DNA from: Styela clava
Lineage: Eukaryota; Chordata; Ascidiacea; Stolidobranchia; Styelidae
Assembly: GCF_964204865.1 (NCBI RefSeq)
Contig: NC_135257.1
Location: 10,004,151 to 10,068,150 of the forward strand
Length of the DNA stretch: 64,000 bases
Direction: 5' to 3'
Made by a program: the position numbers and the translations under genes. Position 1 is the stretch's first letter, and every line of letters begins with the position of its first letter. Shown piece by piece: positions 12,547-25,230 of the stretch. The notes beneath the pieces are model-generated. The model was given only the letters and a program-made list of their open reading frames with translations. It had not been told where the DNA came from and searched no databases.

Positions 12547-13791
12547 AAGTCACACAGATCTTGGACATGTTTATATATAGTCGAATTTTAGGAAATTAAA
12601 GACTATTTATTTATATATAGATTATATACACAGTTTTTAAATAGAAATTAGTGGTGTATTAAAATATTCAATTTGGATTTCATCTAATCATGTGTGTTCA
12701 TTTCTCTCTTGTTCGAAGAATTATTAAAAATTTGCAGTCGATCATTAAATGAGCAGCACTTTTATAATATATTCTGGCTCATCACAATTATGTATCTTTG
12801 TGTGCCGCAATAATAATAGAATTCATCTGAATTGAGTCGTGTTATATAATTTAAAACAAAATCATTATCTTGGTCTTTAAGTCGACAAAGAAATAAATGA
12901 CTCTGAATATATTAACTTTAATATTGCTATTACATACGAATCAATGTAATAGTGGTTGCAAATTAGACAGGGTGCTCACATATATAGTTGTCGGTCTAGC
13001 TATGGGAGAGTGAATTATAAAGCCACCGCTTCTGATATACCTTTCATAAGTTTGTAAAATATAGGTTCGAACTCTTTCTTTATGATGCTGTGACATCGAT
13101 ACGCTATAGTTACATTTACATTGTGCTGAAACCCCTTCCGTTATTGATTACTAACACTTTTCGCTTTGCGTGGGTCTTTTTTACACTTGCCGCGTACTCA
13201 TCAATCGCAACATATATAATGATAATATGCGAGCGCACTCAATTCCATGACCAGGTTTTGTTGACGCTGCTTATTTTTCTTAAATGAACAGACAGTATAT
13301 GTTTTGTGTACTGTTTGAAATGTTTACTATAATGTTGATATGAGTTCATTTTCGGACAGGCTGTCAATGACAGAGTAGTGCGAATAACACGATTTTCATG
13401 GCTTTTAGGAATTTTCTGACAGTTTCGCGTGAAGATCGTCTACTACAGGAATTCGCAGCTTATGCGAAATCCCCTGTCATTGATATATGAAATAGTTAAA
13501 ATCAACTAGTTACAATTTTACACTTTTACTCATATGTGGAACTTGTACCACGATTACTACATTTGATAATTATCCTGTAAAAGTATTCTAGATATTCTCT
13601 GAATCATTTAGTTTTGTGCAATTTATTTGGTTCGTAAACAGTCGACTGACTCCGTATTGATGAAAGTTGGGAAAACATCGCACCATTGTTTGATTCTCTT
13701 GGTTGATTCGTTAGTATGGATTATTTTTGCAATGTCTTTTTCCATCATTCCAAATGTTCCTCCTACGAAAATATTCAGTATATTAACTTAA
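12547..13791. other. Convergent intergenic region, unit B
   Basis: This is the counterpart of 4392-5615, between the stop codons of the convertase copy and the PLP-enzyme gene. It should contain 3' UTRs. I see no extra gene. Near 12785-12845 about 60 bases differ completely from unit A. Confidence 0.55.
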
Positions 13792-16700
13792 TTAAAGATA
13801 AACAATCGCACGTTTATATATTTCTCTCCTAACAAAAATATAGAGGTTGGCACCTGTGTGGATGAATAAAATCCGCTTCCCTTTGAAGCGACCTGGATTG
13901 ATCCTGAGCTCTGTTTTGAGACCTTTAAGAGCTTTTCCTACGTACACGGGATCACAGTATATTCCAGTTGTTCTTATAGTCGACTGATTAATTACTACAA
14001 AAACAAACAAGGAATTATGACCCGCTATTCGCAAATTTGGATATATATATATATCAATCACTCAGCGCAAATGACACGAGAATAAATATTTTTTGCTCCT
14101 CGTCTTCGAATTCAATTTAGTGTCACAAAAGAAGAAAAAATCAGGTTGTCTGTGTACTTACTAACATCTTCCTTCGTGTAGACATTGTATCCTCCGCCGA
14201 TATAACCGTCAATGATATCAAAAAGATCTTTGGATTTAACATCTAAACCGAAACGACACAATGTCTTGTCCATTTTGTCTTGAACTAATTCTATGGTGCT
14301 TGAAGTCAGGACAGGATGAATCCTATAAAAAAATCATTTATTTGAAAGAAAATATAAACAGCTCAAATGGTTTGAAAAATATATCATCTGTACAACAACT
14401 AATTTCCAGAAACAAATGTATATACTTTGTCGATGAAAGCGCATGTCTTCTGTTTTTCCCCTTGCCTCAAATACAAATACAATTAACAACGAACAAAATG
14501 TATATATCGTTACTTTAATTTTGAATGTCGAAAAGACTGTCAATCTTATAATACTGTCATATAAATATAAAAGAACAACTACCAAACGACTTGAAAACGT
14601 GTTTACGTAATTACTTGAGTTTACTTCCGGTAAGATAGTTTCCGATACCAAGACCAATAGCAGTCCCCGAAGTTCCATTGGCAAAAACAATATCGTCATA
14701 ACGTTCGTGAACTTTCTGTTTCATCAATTCTTCCCAAGCGCTGATGTAACCAAATATGGCGAGCTCGTTGTCGCCCCCACATGGAATATGATACGGTATA
14801 CTTTTGGTAGTCTCTCTGAATGAAGAATTTACATAAGTAATCACGAAGTTAGCTATAAATATTTTTGTTGAATATTTGCTTTCATATTTCCAGTATTCAA
14901 GCGATCACTTTTATTTGTTTTTGACTCGTGAAATTTTTCTTTAATCAAAAATTTTACGAATTTTGAAAACTTGCATTGTTTCATGAATTTTCTGCCAAAT
15001 GGATCGTAGCGAGGCAATCGTGCACATGTATGTTGTTCTCTCTTGTATTCAATATTTTATTCAATGACTTAATATGTTTAGCGTATATCGTAAGTAGAAT
15101 AAGCCATAATGTACTTGGTAAAATATCGTCGGTTAACTAACTGAGATACTAACATTTAGAAACAATATTTTTTTTCTACATTACCCGATATATTTTGCCA
15201 AGTGCTTAATGTAATTTTCAAATGTCTCTGTCGTGAACGGTTGCCATGGTAAAATGTATATATTCGGACTACCAGCTTCCATCATTATAAAATTTCCTGA
15301 TGTACTGTATGACTCGCCGATCTACATTCCAGAGGTATTATATGATAGAAACAAGCTTTATGCTATTATCTCGTTATTTAACAAAATAGGGAAGTGGTGA
15401 GGACATGTAAGCATACAATAAAGCAGATTACGTTTGACTAATTTTTTAATTCTATAATCAGGTAATCAGCGATTACGTAGAACTAGATCGGTGTATTACT
15501 GTGTAATTAATGCAATAAGTTAATTCAAATTCGAATTCTCACTTCTTCCCTTGAACGAAGCACTAGATGACAGTCGAGACCCAATTGTCTAGCAGCGACA
15601 AGGGTAGCACGAGAATGATTAGATTGTGTTGTACCACCTGTTATCACAGATTTGTAACCTTTGACCATCGCATCAGCAAGAAGAAACTCAAGCTTTCTAA
15701 CCTGATAATAAGAATGGATGATTCGAACTGCAGGAAATATTAAAAGGTGTTACTTGCACCCTACCATATTTTAATCTATTGAATATGAGTTTTGTTACAA
15801 GCTGTATTAATTCCATCCTGAGGTGTTTTTCAAGCGAGACGTTAACATAATATAAAAACTTTTATTACTTTTATTCAACTCTTGGCATTGCAGGAGGGAA
15901 ACATTATTTGGTAAGTCCCACATTATTTCAACTAAATGGGTAATCGAGCGCCAAAAAAATTATTTTAGTTCCTTAAAAAAAGCAGATGTAATTTCCATGG
16001 TAACTGTACATGATATTCGGCCTATGCGCTGGGCCTAACTAGGCACCGCAGGATTAAATCCTATGCCCACTACCTCACTCAGGGTATGATAAATTGGGTA
16101 GGCAATGTCAATCGAAATATTCTGGTCCTTCCAAAAATAGCTCATTACTTAGCAGTGCTTCTTTTGCGGAGTCTTGTTCGGGGAGAAAGACGCATTATAT
16201 TATTATATGGAAATGTAGTTTGTGAGTAGTTCAAAACAAAAAATGTCACAATTGAAGGGCGATTATGATTTCGTCTGATCGCCCCATTAATGTTAGATAA
16301 ATTTTACCTTTAATTTTAATGGAAAATGCAAACTACACCAAATGGGATTTGATTTTCAAGAGTTTCCACGTTTCACAAAGGTTTGACAAAGAGAGGTAAA
16401 ACTGTTCCTCTCAGCATGCAATAAAACTCTTAATGCGTTCCTACTAAAATTGTGAGGCTTATCACCTTCTTGGTAACAACAAGAACATTTCGTCAAATAA
16501 AGCAAGTTCAAAATGGGTGACCATAAATTTGTATCACTTCCTGCACTACGGTACAGTTACGAATCTTACCGGTTCCGTGAATACAATAAAGAATTTTAGT
16601 GTAAATTATATCACGAAATTGTAGCAAACTCGGTCGATTATGTCATAAGACATAATGTTGTAGGTGTATATAAAAGCAGCATATATACATGTTTCCGGAA

Positions 16701-17366
16701 ATACATCGTAATGTTTGTATTTCAACGGTTTGCGGATTAATATACAGTTATGTTGATCAAGTTCATAATGACGAGCAAGTCAACAATATACATCTGTAGC
16801 AGACGACAAAATTAATTAGTACGCTTAACGTACTTCAGTCACTTATTTATTACCTCACGTGGACCAAGAAAAGGCACATAATTCGCCTTGTTTATCATTA
16901 TAAGTTTGCTTAATTAGGACAATGCCACAAACCTCTAATACGCAAAAATGAAATTGCATATTTGCAACGAATAAAATATGATTAATCTCTCATATTGATA
17001 CATTATTGCTATATTTTACTTTATAAATATTTCAATATTGTGGGTTAAGGCAAAATAAGTCAAAACTCAGTGTTAGTATTACCTTGCTTCCACTCAAAGA
17101 GCATCCTGTTAGATCATCTCGTTTTATATAAATCGTATAATCTTCTGGAATTTCAGTAATATTCCACCGGTGGATTGGAGTCGGTTTCACCGCAAGCTGA
17201 TAAACAACGAAAGATAAGTGATTAGCATCACGCGCAATGAAAATGTTATGCTTAGTAACATACTAACCGTAACTTGTCGTTTTGGTAGAATTTTCAAATC
17301 TCCGACCCAAGATGGTGCTGTATATTCAGATAGTTCATGGAATATATCTGAGGAATATGAAGACAT
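13792..17366 (-). CDS. D-cysteine desulfhydrase / ACC-deaminase-like PLP enzyme, copy B (7 exons, complete)
   Basis: This is a predicted cytosolic PLP enzyme that, by family, breaks D-cysteine to pyruvate, ammonia and H2S, or acts on related small amino acids. Minus-strand exons are 17268-17366 (ATG at 17364-17366), 17083-17196, 15543-15701, 15185-15321, 14615-14815, 14162-14322 and 13792-13994, giving 357 residues. Exon 2 ends in [14 protein letters not shown]; the last Lys, residue 71, should bind PLP (the family usually has SGNK or GGNK). Exon 3 has TTQSNH, with the family nucleophile Ser near residue 98. Exon 5 has the loop [11 protein letters not shown] and exon 7 DPVYVGKAL. Relative to copy A the stop TAA has become GAA, adding ten residues ([10 protein letters not shown]) before the next TAA. 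The true substrate cannot be told from sequence. The intron at 15702-17082 contains the duplication breakpoint. Confidence 0.9.
16010..16139 (+). mobile_element. tRNA-derived SINE, copy B
   Basis: This matches 7815-7950 but has lost most of the A-box-like stretch (GTGGTTAAA is missing). It ends exactly where the two duplication units stop being alike. It lies antisense inside an intron of the PLP-enzyme gene. Confidence 0.5.
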
Positions 17367-20324
17367 ATTGGGACCAAACTGAATTGGAAATATGAAACCA
17401 GTATATAAAGCTAAAAAACTGTAAACGAACAGTATGTACGAAAAAATTATTTAAAATAACACTCTATTTTGTGAGGAGCAACATTTCAAATTGTAATTAT
17501 AGTCCATTTAGTGATCCACTATTTCATTTGCAGAGTTGTGCTATAGGCGATACGAGTATGTCAAAGTGGGAAGCGCCTGAGATTCAATTATACCGATGTC
17601 GCAGGTTAAAAGTGAAGACTTATTCCTCATATAAAGAATTCACTGTAAAATTTTCACCATGACTCATATCTTTTGCGGTAAAATGTTCATCCCTTGAATG
17701 AATCTTGATCGATATTCATCTGCGTTGGTTTGGTTTACTTGGTCATATCCTGCGTATATATGAGCTAAGACCTAAGTGACGGTAAACTACAACTCGGCAT
17801 ATGTGCAGTGCAACCGAGATTTTGTCTAGATACCAGCCCTCTTTAAACTGTTCATTTGTATTCAATAATATGTACAATATCAAAACAATTATTTGAGAAA
17901 CAGTGTATGCAGTGTCTTTGTCAGATCAATATCAAGACAGCATATAAGAACAGTTTAGCAATCGATTCAAGAAGCAATTCGATTCCATACTGCTTCATTC
18001 CAGACTACTCACTGCCTTACTTGTTTAACAACCGTACATGAATTTACATCGTTATTGTCAATGTTCGAACCTCACCATGAAATATTTTTCCCATAGCTCT
18101 ATTATCTCGATTGTTTACACAAAGTACACCTCAATTCGCCTTTTATCAGCAAGCATATCAATTTTATACATTACAATAGAACCTTAAAAAAACTAAGCTA
18201 GACTATATATTGTATTCTTCGGTAGGAGAATCTTTTAATCGAAAAAAGCTAAAAAACTAGCTTGAGTAGGTTCATCATATAGTGAATACCTACATTTATA
18301 ATAGATAAATAAAATCGCGGATAAACACGCAGACTTTTATAAGCTGTAAAGTATGTTTTCGGCGCAGAGCTAGACACAACAGCAATTATCGAAAAAAAAT
18401 ATCTGTTCAGTTTCCGACTTGGCTCTTCGTGTATTTTAAAATAAATTAGCAGTTGCTGTACGATATTTTTCAGTATGCCTACTGACATTTCAACAACGCA
18501 GTTTTGAAGGCAGGATTAAACCTGAGCTCTGGAATGCCATCGTTGCAAAAACGTTGTTTTTCGAAACTTATTTCGTGAACGAAGTGCGTTTCACTGTTGG
18601 GTCTAACTGACTCATATAAATTCAAGTGAAAAATAATCAAATGAAATATTTTCAGGTGGTTTGTAAATTCTCTATCAGCCTATTTCAGAACCGATTAAAA
18701 CACCTATTCGAAAATACACGCCCCAATCATGTTATTGCGACTCAAATAGAAATATGACTATTTCTACTAAAGCTCTCGGGGAATTTTATTAGTCAAAAAT
18801 TCATTTAGTTCCATTTCGACAGGTACTAATTACCAGACCAACATCACATTTCTGTGTCTTCAAATGATGTATATATATTACAGTTTTGGAACGTACATAA
18901 AAACTAAAGCCCGTTTCCAATCGGACGTAGCACGGGATTAACGCATATATTTCAATAAGGCTTTGGGTGAATTGAACTGTACAACTCATTCATACACATA
19001 GTTAATTGATCGCACATGTTTCAATCGGAAATGAATCGAAAGTTCCGAACGTGAGTGCAACGAGTAGTATATAATGTATTTCGTCATCGTATGATATAAT
19101 GGACATAACAAGAGTAATTTGAATAGGTATATTTTATTATTTTTATTTTAGCCTGCCAAAACAAATATTCTTCAAAGTAGTATGTTTTAAAACCATTCAG
19201 CATGAAAATGTTCTTTTTACTGTGGCCGGCGAATTTTTTTAGTGTAAGGTTTTGGGTGTAAGCATGATTGCTCAGGTTAACCGGATGAACTAATTAATAA
19301 CATTCTCACATCAGTACAAACACAAAATACTTGAAAACAACGAAAACAAAAAAATGGCACACAAAAAACAGCATCGCTCGACTTAGCTAACTCGTCTACT
19401 TTATGAATGGCACAATTAATCTAGCTTGCCTTTCATAACTTAAATAAAAACTACACTTTTCCATCCTTTTTCCTGCTATGCACTCCGGGGCAATGAAAGC
19501 GAACTCAAATTTGCACAACAAAAGTTGTGCTGAATCGTTCAAAGCTGAAGTGTTCAAATGATCAGATCCGTTACATCAGACTAGTCGGTGCTCTGTTGCC
19601 ATCTAGCATATATGTCCTGTAATTTCCTTTTTCCAACTTAATCCATGATTCTATATATTTCATAAAAATGAGCGTGAGTCTGTATACAATTCATTTGTAA
19701 TCTCATTTCCGTTCTCCAAGTTCCGATTAGATACAGTCTCAAATATTTTGGATATGTATGGGATTCTGGTTGAAAATCATCACTTTTAATCAACTCGAAA
19801 ACGTAGGGCAAACATTGATTGGGCGCAGCGTATAACTTTCTTTGCGTTATCTACTTCCTCTTGAGTCATAGGGGCAACTTTTAATTAGCCATCTGACACA
19901 GACACGCTGCACTATCTTTCGTCACAAAACATTCATTTGATAAAAACTTATTTTCGTATGCAATCAAGACAACCTGTCAACTGAAGCTTACGTGCGGGAT
20001 TGCTTCCGACGCAGAGCTAGACAAAACAGGAAATCAATCTGTGTCTCAATCTGTCTCTGAGGTGCAGTTTTGAAAGATTAAGGAATTAAAAACGCTCATA
20101 ATCGTTATCGTGAGTTATTACAATTATTTTAAATAAGAACATGTTATCTATGGGTGAGTATATTTGGAAATCTCGTAATTCTCTACTTTGTAATTTTGTT
20201 TTTGATAAATGAAAATAAAAGACATCCCCTCCAAAATAAGCCCTACTGATAATTTTAGAGAGAAAACTGAAATAGGATCTTGTCTCATCTTCGTGAAAAC
20301 ACGGTAAGCATTTTGATCTGCTAC
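17367..20324. other. No gene recognised upstream of the PLP enzyme
   Basis: About 3 kb of AT-rich DNA. The part next to 17366 should hold the promoter and 5' UTR of the minus-strand PLP-enzyme gene, but no clear TATA box or other motif stands out. Open frames here are short and resemble nothing I know. No element ends or tandem repeats are seen. Confidence 0.5.
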
Positions 20325-20684
20325 TGCTAAACTTCGGTGGCTATTTTCCGGATATTGAATATCAGAATCTTGGTTCTCTAATATGGGCCATTCAGCCATT
20401 TACAAGTGGAGGGGTTGCTCTTGGCCAGATAACTGGTGAATTACGATCAGATCTTGTACAAAAAGCAGAGTTCAACACGTATAAACCCTACAACTAATTT
20501 TTGGCAGCACCATTAGGATTTCCCGAGTTTCACAATCTTTCACAAAAAGCTGTCACCATTCTCGTCCGAATGCCTACAGCCCTACGACATACCTTTCCGA
20601 ACAAGGGTTGTCTGCACTCATTGAAATTAAATCCAACAAAGAACAAATGGCCGGTGGAATCCAACAGCAAGGGCCACATTAACT
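20325..20684 (+). pseudogene. hAT transposase C-terminal remnant (SCAND3/ZBED-like)
   Basis: The plus strand reads as the C-terminal end of a domesticated-type hAT transposase: NFGGYFPDIEYQNLGSL, then a DLVQKAEFNTYKPYN segment, a TAA stop, FPEFHNLSQKAVTILVRMPT, and after a frameshift TTYLSEQGLSALIEIKSNK. The last motif corresponds to the conserved TTYLCExGFSALxxIKxK of hAT dimerisation domains. One internal stop and one frameshift show that it is dead. There are no visible element ends around it. Confidence 0.62.
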
Positions 20685-22282
20685 AAAAAATAAACTATTG
20701 CGTCAACAAGAACTATATACCATATTTTCTTCGTATTAAGAATGTAAGACGGGCGGGTTGTACCAGATTTTAAGAAATGGTTGAAAGGGTGGACTTTTAC
20801 AAAACAGGTTGACGAGCCTGACTTACAGTCAAAAATAAGCACGGGTGTTAAAAGGTTGATAGGATGTGATCCCTACACGATTTTCTTATTTTACTTCCAT
20901 GCTCTGTTCTACTTTCGAATGGATACTGTAATATCCTAACATCGAACTAAAAATAAAAAACACTCTGTTGGAATATATTGAATAGGATTTCAAATTTATG
21001 TATATTTAAAAGCAATCTTACTATTTCCGAAGTATCGGACGCTTTCTTACAATTTACCACGTTTTATCAAGCCCGCTTATGTTTCGCCAAAAAAAAACGT
21101 TATAATTCTGATCTTAAGAGATTTTTACACTCGCATTGCCGAACTCGTTCAAATATATTTTCGATCCAATGTTCATCGTACGCATCTGCACTTGCAGTCG
21201 ATACACATGCAAGTTTGATAACCACTGCTCTAGGCTACATTAGACCCACTCAGGAAAGTAATTACCCACCCCCGTCATAGATGGGTTTTATTTAATTGGT
21301 CCATTGCGCTGATACAAAAGAAAATACGCGTCCCAGGAACCACGAACTAGGAGAAAATACCCGTTCCGGGAAGACCTCGTAGGCGAGACCGAACCATGAG
21401 GCCACATTGGAAAGTGGTTAATCAACACAATAATAACGCTGCGAAGCGTGAATACGCGTTGCGTATAATAATTATTGAGGTGTATTACCTCGATGATGAT
21501 ATTAAACGCCGTCCTTCGCTTCTACAGAAGCTTTGTACGCTAAACATGAACGAGTCATCCATGGTTCAAAGACAAAATAAGCACGCAACTCAGAAACAAG
21601 CACTTTTCTTAGAAATGAGCACATCGTTATACTTTATAGGACGCGGGCTAGAAAATAAGCACAAATCTTAGAAATAAGCACGATATGGTAACCCTGCCTA
21701 TATTAAATACCACAGGTTTTCAAATGCCCCATAAGGAGCACAAGAGCTGCGTGAGATAAACCTAGTGGCTCCGCGAGCTTTACTTATTAAAATAAAATAC
21801 TAACTTGGCTAATTTTGTAACTGTTCAAAGGAGCAGAAACGTATTAAAAAAAATTGACAACGGTGGCACGGTCTGAATGAGGCCACAAGGCGGTAATTCG
21901 AATATGACATTAATTAAAAGTTCCAACAGATATTTATTTTTAATTTATTGTGGGAATCAGTAAATAATAGCCAACCTGCTAACGGGCTCCGTAACACCAG
22001 AAGTTTGCGACCCCTGGTTTATACGATATATAAATCCCTGCCATAATATTACGCTGTAAGTGTGCTATGCTATAAAATTCATATCAACCTTAGTTTTTTT
22101 GAAAGTTGTGTTCGATAAGACTCTAAAATAGAACACTTTCCTTATCTCTATATAATTCTCAGGTAGAATTTCTGTGGCTTCAAATAATCTGTGATATATA
22201 TATATTTTTAAACGAGTGTCGCATTACACAGGAATGTAATTTGTATTCCTTGTTTTGTTAACATCGAGATTATTGTAGCTAT
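20685..22282. other. No gene recognised; possible hAT element end near 22015
   Basis: About 1.6 kb without a recognisable host gene. A sequence resembling a hAT terminus (AGTTTGCGACCCCTGG) lies at 22001-22016, but I could not find its partner. Open frames at 20978-21280 and 21396-21671 match nothing I recognise. Confidence 0.4.
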
Positions 22283-22729
22283 TTACGCAATTATTATGTT
22301 TTTGAATGCTGAATAATTAAGAAGAGATGAAAGGGCATTGAGACAATCCGTTATTATCAATACACGTTCCGGTCTTGTTGTTGCGATCCATCTGAGACAA
22401 CCTCGTATTGCGTCTAGCTCCGATGAATGTGAAGAGACAAAACGATGTAATTTCCGTTTTTTCTCTACTTTCGCTTGAGGCACATATTATGCAGCGCCTT
22501 ATACGCCAAATGGATTTTTCGAACAGTCGATAAATACTTGTACATAGTCTCGATTGTTTTCGAGCATATGGTCAAGAAATGACGTTTGAAGTATTGTTGG
22601 TGAACATGTTGTGCCATAAATCGTTAACGATGTATCAATTTGCGGTGGCTTCATTATCCAGGGAGGAATCTCGAAATTGACATCTTTTGCAATAGAGAAG
22701 TCGGTAAAAAAGCTGTTGGTTGTTTTCAT
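22283..22729 (-). pseudogene. Retrotransposon RNase H domain fragment
   Basis: Minus-strand translation gives PPWIMKPPQIDTSL, then VFIDCSKNP, then after a break VSSHSSELDAIRGCLRWI and VLIITDCLNALSSLL. This is the pattern of the RNase H domain found after reverse transcriptase in I/Jockey-type non-LTR retrotransposons, with the acidic residues of FID, SSE and ITD all present. A stop separates the two halves, so it is a relic. It may or may not belong to the reverse-transcriptase remnant at 22975-24215. Confidence 0.66.
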
Positions 22730-22974
22730 ATTAAACGTTGCAAATGATGGTTGTCAGGAAAATATTCTCCCCACGACTGTTTGAATAATTGTGCTGTAAT
22801 TTCGCTGTCATGAGGAATCATTCTGCATTTGTAATGTAGACATACAATTCAAAGCAGCCATATCTGTCCACGAGTTAGTACAAACATTGTCAATTACATT
22901 AAATATTTTGATATGATATGTTTCATGAATTCAATTTTAATTTTCCGTATGAATATGTTTCGAACATGTCAGGT

Positions 22975-24215
22975 AGGCCTACATCATTCCAAATTTTGAG
23001 CCTGCAATTTTTATAGAAATTTTGGTAAATTTAAGATTTGTTCGGGAAATAAAGAATGCTTCTTCAGATACTGAGCGAATGTTATATGCATGGTCATCAC
23101 CACAATTAGTGAATTATGTATTGGAAGCATCCAGCAACATGTTATGCCTGCATTGATATATATATCAATTTAGATTTAGAAACTTCATAAATATAAATGT
23201 CATTCGATTTTATAAAAATTCATACGCTTGTAAATTGGACTCATTGTTTGACACAGAATATTATTGGTCATAACTCCAAGATCTCGGTTTCCAATATCGG
23301 AACCGATATTGATTGAAGTCTACTTTTGTCTGTTGAGCCCCAAGCTACAATTCCATACTGCACATCGGCATAAAATGAAGAAAAATTAATAGTTCTCATG
23401 CAGAGGCGTAGCTTAGGGGGTCAATGGGGTACATATGTCCCCGGGCGCCAAGGTACAGGGGCGCCAAAATGAAGCTTGCAAAAATTTCACAACAAGGGTT
23501 AAAAAATAACAGTCACAAGCAAGATCGCACTGGCGGCAGACATCTAGCCTTAGTATAGTAAAAGCATTAATCATGCTAACTGAGCTAAGTGACTCGCGGG
23601 CCGCACTCACATTAAACTTTAATACCAAGGCGGGGGCTACAAACTATCATCCCGCGAGCCGCAATCGGCCCGCGGGCCGCGAGTTTGAGACCCCCGATGT
23701 AAATCATCTTTGACAGTAACTGAGTGGGACATTATGGACATATGCTATATTTTGTATAGCTTTGCGTCTTCTTTAAATAAAATGTTCCATTAAAATTTGA
23801 ATACACATATACATATATTTTTGAATAAATAATAAAATATATAAATACATATAAATTTGAATTTACATATATAATTTGTTTTTACATATACAATTAAATG
23901 TAATAGAAAATATGATTGAACCTGGAGGTCGGGGCGCCAATTTTATAATTTGTCCCGGGCGCAAAATATGCTGGCTACGCCTCTCTCATGATGTTTTTAG
24001 GAATAAATCTTTTTAGCCTTATCATAGTTAGTTTATTAGATTTCATCCAAACAAAAAGGTTTCAGGTTTTGCTCAACTTGGCTGGATGAGTCAGTTATAT
24101 TTGAAGATATTGCGACAGTGCTCGTATCATCAGCGAAGAGTTTTTCAAAGCCGATGTGCAATTTACAACATCGTTGATGTCTACTAGAAACAAAGTTGGG
24201 CCAAGCACCAATTTT
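22975..24215 (-). pseudogene. CR1-like reverse transcriptase remnant, split by a hAT MITE
   Basis: On the minus strand, 24215-24050 reads LGPTLFLVDINDVV and, after a frameshift, LFADDTSTVAISSN, which is the reverse-transcriptase catalytic FADD motif. Further on, 23345-22985 reads AWGSTDKSRLQS and then HAYNIRSVSEEAFFISRTNL, the typical C-terminal end of CR1/L2-like RTs. Many stops are present. The 584-bp MITE at 23401-23984 interrupts it, so the retrotransposon is older than the MITE. Confidence 0.58.
23401..23984. mobile_element. hAT-like MITE with CTCATG target duplication
   Basis: Left end CAGAGGCGTAGC, right end GCTACGCCTCT, an inverted pair. CTCATG directly flanks both sides (23395-23400 and 23985-23990). 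The interior has no open frame of note. It contains a GC-rich stretch (about 23590-23695) ending in CGGGCCGCGAGTTTGAGACC, which itself resembles the end of another hAT family, so it is probably nested. Confidence 0.72.
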
Positions 24216-25230
24216 AACGAATTCAACCCGATATTCGACAATTTGTTAAAATTATTTGATTCGATGAAAATATCGTCAGGCTAATGACCGAATTGCGTAA
24301 GTCATTTTTGGCCGTTTTGAGTTTTTCATAAAATGGGTATTTATGTAATGCTGCGCACCTGTCGGTTAACTCAGATTTTATTTTAAGAATTCAGAAACCC
24401 ATAAAAATGGACATTTTGTATGACATGCACATTTGTGCAATTGTTAAGTCGTAATGAATTATCGTTGTTACCACCGGACTATTGTGACGTAACAAAGGCA
24501 AAATAACCTCGTCGAAAGATTTTCGAGTTTTTGAATCTCAGATTCTAGCTTAGCGCTTATAAATTTGAATTTATACTACAGTATAGGAAGGCGTGCAATT
24601 GTGATATTCACTGTCTGAGTTCAATTCACCTTGGTTGGCTTTTATATTTGGGTGCATTGCTGTTTTATTCTTTATATTTAATCTTAGTCTTATTTCGGTG
24701 GGTTTGCAGAACGTGTTATGTTGATGAAATACATATTTTTGAACATAAAAAATAATGTAATTGAAACAGATTAGCTATTTTGGGGATTAGACATCGTAGA
24801 TAGTGGAAATTACATTTGTTTTTGGATTGTTTGGTTTTCAGGACTGGTGTATACAGTCAAGTTGCAAAATTGCGTATGTCCCCAAGCCAAACTGTTTTTT
24901 ACGGCCCGCCCTATAAAGTTTGTAAGAAGACTATTTAAATTTTTACTATGCTATATATCAATATATAGGCTTAAGTATGTTTGGTGATTTTGGTGTGATT
25001 ATTCCTGCCATCTATCCACATTCAATTGCCGGTTCTTATTATTACGTATGTGTCAAGTCTTGCATCCTGGTGGAGATCGACGTCAGTTTTTTTATTATTA
25101 TTTTTGGAATTCATTTTTGGATATTGTGCGATCATTGGGGACAAACGCTGAGCAAAATTATAGGAATGAATTCGGAGCCTGAATTTGCAAATTAAACGGC
25201 CCACTTAAACTTGATATTCCCGCGACATTG
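24216..25230. other. No gene recognised; hAT-like GGCCCGC fragments
   Basis: No coding exon recognised. ACGGCCCGCCC at 24901-24911, together with GCGGCCCGC near 25661 and GGCCCGCGAG near 25692, look like scattered pieces of the GGCCCGC-rich hAT family seen inside the 23401 element. I cannot define borders. Confidence 0.35.

Larger units (their letters stand above)
7951..16139. repeat. Segmental duplication, unit B
   Basis: This is the second, complete copy of the tandem unit. Its first 446 bases (7951-8396) correspond to sequence left of the window in unit A. It ends at 16139, immediately after the SINE copy, and the DNA from 16140 on is single-copy here. It contains a convertase 3' half without the upstream catalytic exons, and the 3' exons of the PLP enzyme. 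That enzyme's 5' exons continue to the right of the breakpoint. Confidence 0.93.

Noticed and set aside
17856-18989. Possible additional exons upstream of the PLP enzyme
   Set aside because: Short frames on both strands show no family motifs or paired splice sites, and exon 1 with its ATG is already placed at 17268-17366.
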